DNA from: Pseudoxanthomonas spadix
Lineage (GTDB): Bacteria; Pseudomonadota; Gammaproteobacteria; Xanthomonadales; Xanthomonadaceae
Length of the DNA: 64,000 nt
Direction: 5' to 3'
Assembly: GCF_003703395.1 (NCBI RefSeq)
Contig: NZ_RDQN01000008.1
Span: 62,001 to 126,000, forward strand
Position 1 is the stretch's first letter. Every line of letters begins with the position of its first letter. A program made the position numbers and the translations under genes. The notes beneath the pieces were generated by a model that did not search any database, was not told the origin of the DNA, and saw only the letters and a list, made by a program, of their open reading frames with translations. This document shows, piece after piece, positions 21,895 to 29,472 of this stretch.

Positions 21895-23375
21895 GGCCGC
21901 CGGTCGGCTGGGTCTACATCCTGCTGCTCGCCCTGCTGTGCCTGCCATCGGCCGCCCGAGGCGCCGAGCAGGCCGCGGTGGGCTCGAAGAACTTCACCGA
22001 AGCGGTGATCCTGGGCGAGCTGGCCGTGGCCGCAGGCCGCAGGGCCGGCGTGGAGGTGACCCACAAGCGCCAGCTCGGCGGCACCCGCATCTTGTGGCGC
22101 GCGCTGGAAGAAGGCGACATCGATGCCTACGCCGAATACACCGGCACCCTCAAGCAGGAGCTGCTGCAGCAGCCCGATGCCGATGCCGCGCAGGTCAGGG
22201 CGGCGCTGGCCCGGCGCGGCCTGGCCATGACCCAGTCGCTGGGCTTCGAGAACACCTACGCCCTGGGCATGCGCAGGCAGCGCGCCCGGCAGCTGGGCAT
22301 CGGCGCGGTCAGCGACCTGGCCCGGCATCCGGCGCTGAAGCTCGGCCTGAGCAACGAGTTCCTGCAGCGCGCCGACGGCTGGCCCGGGGTGCGCGCCGCC
22401 TACCACCTGCCCCAGCAGCCCACTGGCCTGGACCACGACCTGGCCTATCGCGCCCTGCGCAGCGGCGCGATCGATGTGACCGACCTGTACAGCACCGATG
22501 CGGAGATCCCGGACTACGACCTGGTGGTGCTGGACGACGACCGCCATTACTTCCCCGATTATCAGGCGGTGTTTGTGTATCGGCAGGACCTGGCCCGGCG
22601 CGCGCCAGGATTCGTGCAGGCCTTGCAGTCGCTGCAGGGCCGGATCGATGCGGCGACCATGCAACGCCTCAACGCCCAGGTGAAGCTGCAGCACCAGAGC
22701 GAAGCGCAGGCCGCTTCGGCCTGGCTGGGCGTGGAGGCCCCGCAAGGCGGCGGTCGTCCCGCACGGATCGCGCAGCGCACGCTGGAGCATCTGGCGCTGG
22801 TCGGCATCTCGCTGGGCTGGGCGCTGGTCGTGGCCGTGCCGCTGGGCATCGTCGCCGCGCGCCGCCCGCGCCTGGGCCAGGGTGTGCTGTCGCTGACCGG
22901 CCTGCTGCAGACCCTGCCGTCGCTGGCGGTGTTCGTCTTCATGATCCCGCTGTTCGGCATTGGCGCCAGACCGGCGATCGCGGCGCTGTTTCTGTATTCG
23001 CTGCTGCCGATCGTGCGCAATACCCATGCCGGCCTGACCGGCATCCCGCGCGAGCTGCGCGAAACCGCCGCCGCCATCGGCCTGCCGCCGCGCACCCGGC
23101 TGTGGCGGGTGGAACTGCCGCTGGCCCTGCGCACGATCCTGGCCGGCGTCAAGACCGCGGCGGTGATCAATGTCGGCACCGCCACGCTGGGCGCGCTGAT
23201 CGGCGCCGGCGGCTACGGCCAGCCGATCCTGACCGGCATCCGCCTGGACAACCTCGGCCTGATCCTGGAAGGCGCGGTCCCGGCGGCCATGCTGGCGCTG
23301 CTGGTCCAGGGCGCCTTCGAGCTGTTCGAACGGCTGATGACGCCCAGGGGACTGCGCCTGGCCGCCAGAACATAG
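21891..23375 (+). CDS. Fused substrate-binding/permease protein of an osmoprotectant ABC importer
   Basis: A 494-residue membrane protein. A signal segment (about 5-24) is followed by an OpuAC-type binding domain (27-270) with VGSKNFTEAVILGEL, GDIDAYAEYTGT and DVTDLYSTDAEI, all hallmarks of glycine-betaine/choline binding proteins. A permease domain follows (about 290-490) with five to six helices and the EAA-like loop ELRETAAAIGLPPRTRLWRVELP. The binding-protein-first order fused to the permease is a known variant of this transporter family. It is coupled to the ATPase gene by ATGA overlap. A hexanucleotide repeat begins two bases after its stop. Confidence 0.9.
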   Translation: MRPPVGWVYILLLALLCLPSAARGAEQAAVGSKNFTEAVILGELAVAAGRRAGVEVTHKRQLGGTRILWRALEEGDIDAYAEYTGTLKQELLQQPDADAAQVRAALARRGLAMTQSLGFENTYALGMRRQRARQLGIGAVSDLARHPALKLGLSNEFLQRADGWPGVRAAYHLPQQPTGLDHDLAYRALRSGAIDVTDLYSTDAEIPDYDLVVLDDDRHYFPDYQAVFVYRQDLARRAPGFVQALQSLQGRIDAATMQRLNAQVKLQHQSEAQAASAWLGVEAPQGGGRPARIAQRTLEHLALVGISLGWALVVAVPLGIVAARRPRLGQGVLSLTGLLQTLPSLAVFVFMIPLFGIGARPAIAALFLYSLLPIVRNTHAGLTGIPRELRETAAAIGLPPRTRLWRVELPLALRTILAGVKTAAVINVGTATLGALIGAGGYGQPILTGIRLDNLGLILEGAVPAAMLALLVQGAFELFERLMTPRGLRLAART

Positions 23376-23377
23376 CC

Positions 23378-23491
<114 letters not shown>

Positions 23492-23646
23492 CTCAGCGCC
23501 TTCAAAGCGAGCCGAGCACCGCAGGCCGAGCGGGTCGAAGAGGCGCCCTGTCTGAGCGAAGCGAGTTTGGCCGCCGTGCCCGCTCGGGCGAGGAGCACAG
23601 GGAACCGGGCCGAAGGCCCGGCGAGTGTCAGGCGCCAGCGGTTTTG

Positions 23647-23672
23647 GCTACTTTTGCCAAGACAAAAGTAGC
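23647..23672. repeat. Stem-loop of a dispersed-repeat type
   Basis: GCTACTTTTG (23647-23656) and CAAAAGTAGC (23663-23672) form a perfect 10-bp stem with a 6-base loop. The surrounding 23500-23700 stretch (GAGCGAAGCGAG..., CGGGCCGAAGGCCCGGCGAG, CGCCGCGAAGCGGCG) has several short palindromes and looks like xanthomonad intergenic repeat DNA. No gene is supported here. Confidence 0.5.
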
Positions 23673-23713
23673 TCGCGCCGCGAAGCGGCGTGAAAGCTTC
23701 TGCTCCTGCCTGA

Positions 23714-23971
23714 TTGCACCTTGTTGCTTTGCTTGATCGTCCTGAAATGCGTCAGCAGAGCAAGGCCACGCCGGAGCAGGTGCGGATACGCTCGTTCGAC
23801 GGGCGCATGCCGTCCGGCAAGGTGATTGTGGCCATCGCCAACACACATGCACGGCAGATCTGGGCGATGTTGGCGCACGACATCGACCACGACCCACGCG
23901 CCTGTCTCAATCATCCGATGCACCAGCAGACCCGCGTGGCCCAACAAGACCGTCCAAAAAAAGCAGTTTGA
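23714..23971 (+). pseudogene. IS110-family transposase remnant (C-terminal fragment)
   Basis: An 85-codon frame whose second half, beginning GKVIVAIANTHARQIWAMLA and ending with DPRACLNHPMHQQTR, matches the usual C-terminal end of IS110-type transposases (A-x-K-H-A-R-x-[IL]-W-A-[ML]-L pattern). The DEDD catalytic domain and the Ser-rich core are missing, so it is a decayed fragment. It lies between dispersed-repeat DNA and the low-GC gene at 24059. The family call rests on one motif read by eye. Confidence 0.55.
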
Positions 23972-24058
23972 TAATCGCTGCAGCACGTGAAGCCCTGGCA
24001 CGCGGCAAACAAGACAACACGATCACCAGCAGCGGCCCCAAAGCTCAGGGCAAAAGCA

Positions 24059-24544
24059 TCATTCGCCCGGGGTTGACCGGAAGTCCTCCAAGGAATTGTT
24101 AGGCCCGCTACGCGGCGCCTGTCTTATAGCCAAGTAGCGATCGTAGTTCTTCTGCGTAGCCTGCTCTAGGCGCATCGTGTCTTCGCGGAGAGCGGTGAAG
24201 TCGTGGAAGAATCTCTCATACAGCTCCAAGCCTTGGTTCACAGGTGTACCTACCAACCTCGAATACATTTGATCGAAGCGCGCCTTCATAGTCGAAATCT
24301 TGGACCGGCTTACCAGTTCGCTCCCAATGTCGTCGCCGATGGTGTTTGCATGGAGCAGCATGCGCTCGTTGAGGTCATGGACATTGTTGAGCTGCCCAAG
24401 CACTTCTGCTGCTCTAGCGAGCACGTTTGCCCTGAGTTCGGCCACCTTGACTCGCCGATTGAAAACGAAGGTGCGAATGGAAAACGCTAGGCTGACGAGT
24501 GAAATGGCCAATGCAGCCGTTGCAAGGTAGTCACGTAGTTCCAT
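24059..24544 (-). CDS. Hypothetical protein with N-terminal membrane helix, low GC
   Basis: A 161-residue protein I do not recognise. A single hydrophobic helix (about 8-26, ATAALAISLVSLAFSIRTFV) precedes a basic stop-transfer segment (NRRVK). The rest is predicted helical and cytoplasmic, with many charged residues and possible coiled coil. Base composition is clearly lower in GC than the flanking chromosome, which points to foreign origin. The IS3 element ends 14 bases before its start codon, no Shine-Dalgarno remains (CTAGGCCCCGCA before the ATG), so expression may be lost or driven from the IS. Its 3' end overlaps an attC-like sequence, so it could be a stranded integron cassette gene. 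Confidence 0.55.
   Translation of the reverse strand: MELRDYLATAALAISLVSLAFSIRTFVFNRRVKVAELRANVLARAAEVLGQLNNVHDLNERMLLHANTIGDDIGSELVSRSKISTMKARFDQMYSRLVGTPVNQGLELYERFFHDFTALREDTMRLEQATQKNYDRYLAIRQAPRSGPNNSLEDFRSTPGE
24077..24104 (-). other. attC-like half site at the 3' end of the low-GC gene
   Basis: Read on the minus strand, GCCTAACAATTCCTTGG is followed by AGGACTTCCGG. The RYYYAAC core is matched exactly by GCCTAAC, and the following AATTC-TT resembles the left end of many integron attC sites. Its position across the end of a small low-GC frame is where a cassette attC should be. No matching right half with GTTRRRY was found downstream; the IS110 remnant lies there instead. Treat as suggestive only. 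Confidence 0.3.
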
Positions 24545-24558
24545 TGCGGGGCCTAGTG

Positions 24559-24585
24559 AACCGCCCCGGGATTTGAGGAGGCTGT
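24559..24585. repeat. IS3 terminal inverted repeat (orfB end)
   Basis: Begins TGAACCGCCCCGGGATTTGA and continues to 24585. It is the exact reverse complement of 25851-25877. It lies 14 bases from the start codon of the low-GC hypothetical gene. Confidence 0.9.
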
Positions 24586-24595
24586 TTGGTTTAAG

Positions 24596-25507
24596 TCAGG
24601 CATCCGTCATGGCTGCCTGACTGGCGAGTTGCCGGTAGTAGTTTGCCTCGGCCTCGGCCGGCGGGATATAGCCGATAGGTTCGAGCAGTCGGTGGTGGTT
24701 GAACCAGGCTACCCATTCCAGCGTGGCAAGCTCCACCGCCTCCTTGGTTTTCCAAGGTGCTCGGCGGTGGATCAGCTCGGCTTTGTAGAGGCCGTTGATG
24801 GTCTCCGCGAGCGCGTTGTCGTAGCTGTCGCCTTTGCTGCCCACCGACGGTTCGATGCCGGCTTCGGCCAGACGCTCGCTGTAGCGAATGGAGACATATT
24901 GCGACCCGCGGTCGCTATGGTGAATCAGGCTGCTGTCACGCTCAGGCTGACATGCGTAGAGCGCCTGCTCCAACGCGTCGAGCACGAAGTCCGTGTGCAT
25001 CGAACGGCTGACACGCCAGCCCACGATGCGCCTGGCAAACACATCAATGACGAAGGCCACATAGAGCCAGCCCTGCCAGGTTGAGACGTGGGTGAAATCC
25101 GAGACCCAGAGCTGGTTCGGTGGCTCGGCACGGAACTGCCGATTGACCCGGTCCAGTGGGCACGGCGCCTTGCCATCGCTGACCGTCGTGCGCACCACCT
25201 TGCCGCGCCTCACACCGCGCAAGCCTTGTCGCCGCATCAAGCGCTCGACCGTGCACCGCGCTACAGCCATCCCCTCGCGTGCCAGCTGCCGCCAGACCTT
25301 GTCCGCACCGTAGACCTGCATGTTGCCTCTCCAGACACGTTCGATCTCCGGCACCAGCATCGCGTCGCGCTTGGCTCGGGCACAGCGTCGTTGCGGGTCG
25401 TGCTGAAGCGCCACATGACGTCGATATCCCGACGGGGCGACCTGCAGGACCTTGCAGATCGGCTCGACCCCGAAGGTGCGTCGATGTTCGTCGATGAAGT
25501 CCCTTAG
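24596..25507 (-). CDS. IS3 transposase OrfB (DDE integrase domain)
   Basis: Catalyses the strand transfer of the insertion sequence as the OrfAB fusion. The HTH_21 region ([31 protein letters not shown]) precedes an rve integrase core. The DDE residues are the Asp in WVSDFTHV, the Asp in [10 protein letters not shown] and the Glu in [15 protein letters not shown]. The frame is open upstream of 25507 and reads [18 protein letters not shown], which belongs to OrfB but has no start codon; it is reached from OrfA by a -1 shift, probably near a TTTTTTG run at 25539-25545. A GTG at 25414 could allow separate expression. The frame has no internal stop. Confidence 0.92.
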   Translation of the reverse strand, partial: LRDFIDEHRRTFGVEPICKVLQVAPSGYRRHVALQHDPQRRCARAKRDAMLVPEIERVWRGNMQVYGADKVWRQLAREGMAVARCTVERLMRRQGLRGVRRGKVVRTTVSDGKAPCPLDRVNRQFRAEPPNQLWVSDFTHVSTWQGWLYVAFVIDVFARRIVGWRVSRSMHTDFVLDALEQALYACQPERDSSLIHHSDRGSQYVSIRYSERLAEAGIEPSVGSKGDSYDNALAETINGLYKAELIHRRAPWKTKEAVELATLEWVAWFNHHRLLEPIGYIPPAEAEANYYRQLASQAAMTDA

Positions 25508-25827
25508 GACTTGAGTCGGCGGTCGAGCTCCGCCTGGGCAAAAAACGCGCTGGCCAGCTTCAGGATCTCGTTGGCCCGACGCAGCTCCTTGACCTCACGC
25601 TCGAGCTCTTTCACGCGCTGCGCTTCGGCGGTGGTCACGCCGCCGCGAACACCGGTGTCGACCTCGTGCCGCTGGACCCAGCCCAGCAACGTCTGCGGCA
25701 CACAGCCGATCTTCGGCGCTATCGACTCCACCGCGGCCCACAGCGATGGATACTCTCCGCGGTGCTCCTGCACCATGCGCACCGCACGCTCACGGACTTC
25801 GGGGGAAAACTTGATGGACTTGTTCAT
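25504..25827 (-). CDS. IS3 transposase OrfA (HTH protein)
   Basis: A 107-residue DNA-binding protein of the IS3 family. The N-terminus [19 protein letters not shown] and the helix-turn-helix region ([26 protein letters not shown]) bind the element ends. A leucine-zipper-like segment ([21 protein letters not shown]) mediates oligomerisation. It ends [13 protein letters not shown]. The stop lies just beyond the shift site that produces OrfAB. Confidence 0.92.
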   Translation of the reverse strand: MNKSIKFSPEVRERAVRMVQEHRGEYPSLWAAVESIAPKIGCVPQTLLGWVQRHEVDTGVRGGVTTAEAQRVKELEREVKELRRANEILKLASAFFAQAELDRRLKS

Positions 25828-25850
25828 GGCTCCATTCTCTCAAGAGTTAG

Positions 25851-25877
25851 AGCCTCCTCAAATCCCGGGGCGGTTCA
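25851..25877. repeat. IS3 terminal inverted repeat (orfA end)
   Basis: Begins AGCCTCCTCAAATCCCGGGG and ends at GGTTCA. It pairs perfectly with 24559-24585. The IS thus ends 29 bases from the stop codon of the PLP enzyme gene. Confidence 0.9.
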
Positions 25878-25906
25878 GAACATTCAACGCGGTAGCTGAT
25901 GTGGAG

Positions 25907-27082
25907 CTAAGCACCGGCCGCGATCTCCACCACCCGCACCATCTGCTCGACCGACACGCTCAGGCACGGTGCCAAGCGCAATCCGCTGCCGCGCCGAATG
26001 CAGATGACCTGGCGTGCCGCCAACGCCGCGGCCACCGCGTCCAGGCGATCTGCCGGCACGCGCAAGCCGGTGATGTGCGGCGCATGCCCCGGCGTCTTCC
26101 ATGCCGGCAGAGCGTGCGCGTCCAGCGCAGCATCCAGCGCCGAAGTCAGCTCGCCCAGCGCGCCGGCCACGCGCGACAGGCCCCAGTGCCGCAGCTGGGC
26201 CAGGCCGCCGGCGGCCATCACCAGGCGCAGCGGATCGACGATGCCCCCGGCATCGAAGCGGCGCGCACCGGGCATGAATGGCGCCAGCGCGTCACTGGCG
26301 AAGGTCCAGACCCGGCCGGGGTCGCGGGCGCCCCAGTGGTGTTCGATCGGGACGCCCTCGCGGCGCCAGCGCGGCGAGGCCCACAGCCAGGCCAGGCCCT
26401 TGGGCCCGAGCAGCCACTTGTAGCCCACGCTGATCACGAAGTCCGGCTGCCAGCGCGCCAGCGCCACCGGCAGCACGCCCAGGCTCTGGCTCAGGTCCAG
26501 CACCAGGGCTGCGCCTGCGGCATGGGCCGCCGGCGCGATGCGGTCCAGGTCCAGCAGGCGGCCGTCATGCCAGTGGCAGTGCGGCAGCGTCACCACCGCC
26601 AGGCGCGGGGTGTCCTGGATCCGCGCCAGCACCGCCTCGGTCAACGACTGGCCTGAAGCGGGCCTGGCGGCGATCACCCGCGCGCCGACCTGTGCGCAGC
26701 GCTGCTGCCAGACCAGCAGGTTGGAGGGGAACTGATCGGCCAGTACCAGCACCGCCGCGCCGCGTTGCAGCGGCAGGTTGTGCGCGGCGGTGGCCAGTCC
26801 ATAGGCCGCCGAAGGCACCATTGCCAGCCCATCCACGTCGCCGCCGAACAGCAGCCCGGCGGCCAACCTGCGGGTCTGCTCGACCCGCTCCAGCAGCGCG
26901 GCATGCGGCAATTGCCAGGGCGCCGCCTCGGCCTCGATGGCCGCGTGCGCGGCGGCCTGGACACCGCTCAGGCGCGGCCCATCCGAGGCGCCATCGAGGT
27001 AGCAGGTGCCCGGCGGCAGGGCGAATGCGGTCTGCCGCCGGGCCCAGTCCACCGGCGTGGGGATGAAGTCATCAGGGCGCAT
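25907..27082 (-). CDS. Aminotransferase class V-fold PLP enzyme (possible EgtE-like)
   Basis: A 391-residue fold-type I PLP enzyme. The cofactor Lys is residue 222 in SVGYKWLLGPKG. The PLP-anchoring Asp is in LVLDLSQSLG, and PHCHWHDGRLLDL lies before it, typical of the kynureninase/IscS-like class V group. It is divergent from egtB-egtD across a 71-base gap with a dyad. In mycobacterial-type ergothioneine synthesis EgtE, a class V PLP C-S lyase, cleaves the sulfoxide made by EgtB, so that role is a good guess. Kynureninase is less likely without kyn neighbours. The IS3 element ends 29 bases beyond the stop, and the C-terminus seems complete. Confidence 0.75.
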   Translation of the reverse strand: MRPDDFIPTPVDWARRQTAFALPPGTCYLDGASDGPRLSGVQAAAHAAIEAEAAPWQLPHAALLERVEQTRRLAAGLLFGGDVDGLAMVPSAAYGLATAAHNLPLQRGAAVLVLADQFPSNLLVWQQRCAQVGARVIAARPASGQSLTEAVLARIQDTPRLAVVTLPHCHWHDGRLLDLDRIAPAAHAAGAALVLDLSQSLGVLPVALARWQPDFVISVGYKWLLGPKGLAWLWASPRWRREGVPIEHHWGARDPGRVWTFASDALAPFMPGARRFDAGGIVDPLRLVMAAGGLAQLRHWGLSRVAGALGELTSALDAALDAHALPAWKTPGHAPHITGLRVPADRLDAVAAALAARQVICIRRGSGLRLAPCLSVSVEQMVRVVEIAAGA

Positions 27083-27100
27083 GCCGTGAGCTTAGCGCGA

Positions 27101-27131
27101 GGTGAAACCGTGCTCTAACGGCAATTTCACC
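27101..27131. promoter_or_regulatory. Dyad between the divergent PLP enzyme gene and egtB
   Basis: GGTGAAA (27101-27107) and TTTCACC (27125-27131) form a perfect outer repeat. Nested inside is CCGT (27108-27111) with ACGG (27118-27121), offset by three bases. The dyad sits in the 71-base divergent gap, 19 bases from the PLP gene start and 23 from egtB. An operator controlling both directions is plausible. Confidence 0.45.
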
Positions 27132-27153
27132 CGCGCTGGCCAAGCATGGGCCG

Positions 27154-28449
27154 ATGCATGCCAAGACACCGGCGGCCGTTGCAGGCCACGACCGCACATC
27201 CCGGACCGAAGATCTGCGCGCGCGCTTTGCCGCGATGCGTGCGACCACGCGCGCGTTGGCCGCCCCGCTCAGTGCCGAAGACGCGATGGTCCAGAGCATG
27301 GACGATGCCAGCCCGGCCAAGTGGCACCTGGCCCATACCACCTGGTTCTTCGAGCGCTTCATCCTGGCTGGCGATGCGCAGTACCGCCCGTTCGATCCGG
27401 CCTGGGACTACCTGTTCAACAGCTACTACAACAGCGTCGGGCCGATGCATGCGCGGCCCCGGCGCGGGCTGCTGTCGCGGCCGTCGCTGGAGCAGGTGCG
27501 CGCCTATCGCGAGCACGTCGAAGCGCGCCTGCAGCAACGCCTGCGGGCGCACGCGCTGGACCATGCCGCGCTGGACATCCTGGAGCTGGGGATCCAGCAC
27601 GAACAGCAGCACCAGGAGCTGCTGCTGACCGACATCAGGCACGCACTGTGGAGCAATCCGCTGCAGCCGGCCTACCGGGAGGATCTGCCCGGCACCCGGG
27701 CCGGTGCCAGCCCGCTGCGCTGGATCGCGCGCGAAGAGCAGATCGTGGAGATCGGCGCAGCTTCGTGGCCGGCGGTGAAGGATTTTGCCTACGACAACGA
27801 ATCGCCGCGCCATCGCGCGCTGGTGCCGGCACATGCGCTGGCCAGCCGGCCGGTGAGCAACGCCGAGTTCCAGGCCTTCATCGACGATGGCGGCTACCGC
27901 ACGCCCGCGCCGTGGCTCAGCGATGGCTGGGCCACCGTGCAGGCGCGCGGCTGGCAGCGGCCGCTGTACTGGCACCAGGATGGGGTGCGCGAATTCACCC
28001 TGGGCGGCTGGCGCGAGCGCGACCCCGATGCGCCGGCCTGCGGGCTGAGCCTGTTCGAGGCCGACGCCTTCGCGCGCTGGGCCGGTGCACGCCTGCCGAC
28101 CGAAGCCGAATGGGAGCAGGCCGCCACCGGCCTCGCCGTGGACGGCAACTTCATCGAAACCGATGCGCTGCATCCGCAGTCGGTGCCAGCGGCTGAAACC
28201 GGCTTTGCCCAGCTGTTCGGTGATGTCTGGGAATGGACCGGCAGCGCCTACCTGCCGTATCCGGGCTTTGCCCCGTGGCCGGGCGCCCTGGGCGAGTACA
28301 ACGGCAAGTTCATGAACGCGCAGTGGGTCTTGCGCGGCGGCAGCTGCGCCACCGCGCGCAACCACATCCGCGCCAGCTATCGCAATTTCTTTCCCTCCGA
28401 TGCACGCTGGCAGTTCGCCGGTGTCCGACTTGCCAAGGATCTGACGTGA
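27154..28449 (+). CDS. egtB: Ergothioneine biosynthesis protein EgtB (sulfoxide synthase)
   Basis: A 431-residue non-heme iron enzyme. It joins hercynine to a thiol (cysteine or gamma-glutamylcysteine) with O2 to give the sulfoxide precursor of ergothioneine. The N-terminal DinB_2 domain supplies iron ligands: His58/His61 region in WHLAHTTWFFE and HEQQHQE at 149-155. The C-terminal formylglycine-generating-enzyme-like domain starts near 190 with VSNAEFQAFIDDGGY and includes ARLPTEAEWEQA, VWEWTGSAY and VLRGGSCAT. Length is as expected. The stop overlaps the egtD start (GTGA). No EgtA or EgtC gene is seen next to it, so the cysteine-using variant of the pathway is possible. Confidence 0.93.
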   Translation: MHAKTPAAVAGHDRTSRTEDLRARFAAMRATTRALAAPLSAEDAMVQSMDDASPAKWHLAHTTWFFERFILAGDAQYRPFDPAWDYLFNSYYNSVGPMHARPRRGLLSRPSLEQVRAYREHVEARLQQRLRAHALDHAALDILELGIQHEQQHQELLLTDIRHALWSNPLQPAYREDLPGTRAGASPLRWIAREEQIVEIGAASWPAVKDFAYDNESPRHRALVPAHALASRPVSNAEFQAFIDDGGYRTPAPWLSDGWATVQARGWQRPLYWHQDGVREFTLGGWRERDPDAPACGLSLFEADAFARWAGARLPTEAEWEQAATGLAVDGNFIETDALHPQSVPAAETGFAQLFGDVWEWTGSAYLPYPGFAPWPGALGEYNGKFMNAQWVLRGGSCATARNHIRASYRNFFPSDARWQFAGVRLAKDLT

Positions 28450-29432
28450 ACGTCGCCGCCCATGCCCTGCAGCGCGCCCGCGATGCGCTGACCGACCTGC
28501 GCCCGCAGCCCGATGACATCGCCGCCGATGTCATTGCCGGCCTGTCCAGGAGCCCCAGGACGCTGCCGTCCAAGTATTTCTATGACGCCCAGGGCTCGCA
28601 TCTGTTCGAAGAGATTACCCAGCAGCCGGAGTACTACCTGACCGGCACCGAGCTGGCGCTGCTGGAAGCGCGGCTGCCCTCGATCGCCCAGGCCATCGGC
28701 CCCGGCGCGCACGTGGTCGAATACGGCAGCGGCAGCGGGCGCAAGACCGAGCTGCTGCTCGAACACCTGCGCGAACCGGTCGCCTACACCCCGGTGGAGA
28801 TCTCGCGCACCGCGGTGCTGGAGGCCACCGCGCGGCTGTCCCAGCAGTTTCCACAGATCCAGATGCTGCCGGTCTGCGCCGACTTCACCAAGCCGCTGGA
28901 GCTGCCCACCAGTACCGTGCCGGCGCAGCGCACGGTGATGTTCTTCCCCGGCTCCACCCTGGGCAACTTCACCGACGAGGACGCCGTGCGCCTGCTGGAC
29001 GCGATGCGCCAGACCATGGGCGCCCACGGCTGCGCCCTGATCGGCATCGACCTGGACAAGGATCCGGCGCTGATCGAGGCGGCCTACAACGATGCCGCCG
29101 GGGTCACCGCCGAGTTCACCCTGAACCTGCTGGCGCGGCTCAACCGCGAGATCGGCAGCGATTTCGACCTCGATGGCTTCCGTCATCACGCGGTGTATGC
29201 CCGCCAGCGCGGCCGCATCGAGACCTTCCTGGTCAGCCAGCGGGCCCAGTCGGTGCATGTTGCCGGCAGGACCTTTGCCTTCGAGGCCGGCGAGTCGATC
29301 CAGGTCGAATACAGCTACAAGTACACCGATGCCGGCTTTGCCGCACTGGTCGCACGCGCCGGGTTGAAGGTCACCCACGGCTGGAACGATGCGCGCGACT
29401 GGTTCGGCCTGCGCCTGCTGCAGCCGGCATGA
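28446..29432 (+). CDS. egtD: L-histidine N-alpha-methyltransferase EgtD
   Basis: A 328-residue cytoplasmic enzyme that trimethylates histidine to hercynine, using S-adenosylmethionine. The SAM-binding region is VVEYGSGSGRKTELLLEHL. The segment LPSKYFYDAQGSHLFEEIT at the start and FFPGSTLGNFTDEDA are characteristic of EgtD. FEAGESIQVEYSYKYT lies in the C-terminal part. The frame opens upstream, but the GTG at 28446 overlapping the egtB stop is the natural coupled start. Order egtB-egtD means hercynine synthesis and its sulfur insertion are made together. Confidence 0.93.
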   Translation: MNVAAHALQRARDALTDLRPQPDDIAADVIAGLSRSPRTLPSKYFYDAQGSHLFEEITQQPEYYLTGTELALLEARLPSIAQAIGPGAHVVEYGSGSGRKTELLLEHLREPVAYTPVEISRTAVLEATARLSQQFPQIQMLPVCADFTKPLELPTSTVPAQRTVMFFPGSTLGNFTDEDAVRLLDAMRQTMGAHGCALIGIDLDKDPALIEAAYNDAAGVTAEFTLNLLARLNREIGSDFDLDGFRHHAVYARQRGRIETFLVSQRAQSVHVAGRTFAFEAGESIQVEYSYKYTDAGFAALVARAGLKVTHGWNDARDWFGLRLLQPA

Positions 29433-29472
29433 AGCCCCGGATGCACCTGCCGCCCACGCTGCTGACCCGAGA

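Larger units (their letters stand above)
24559..25877 (-). mobile_element. IS3-family insertion sequence, complete, 1319 bp
   Basis: Bounded by perfect 27-bp terminal inverted repeats (24559-24585 and 25851-25877) that start TG and end CA, as IS3-family ends do. It carries orfA and orfB transcribed leftwards, overlapping in a -1 frame arrangement. Both frames look intact, so it may be active. The bases outside the ends are TAG on the left and GAA on the right; no 3-4 bp target duplication is present. That implies recombination, or a deletion next to the element, after insertion. Confidence 0.9.
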
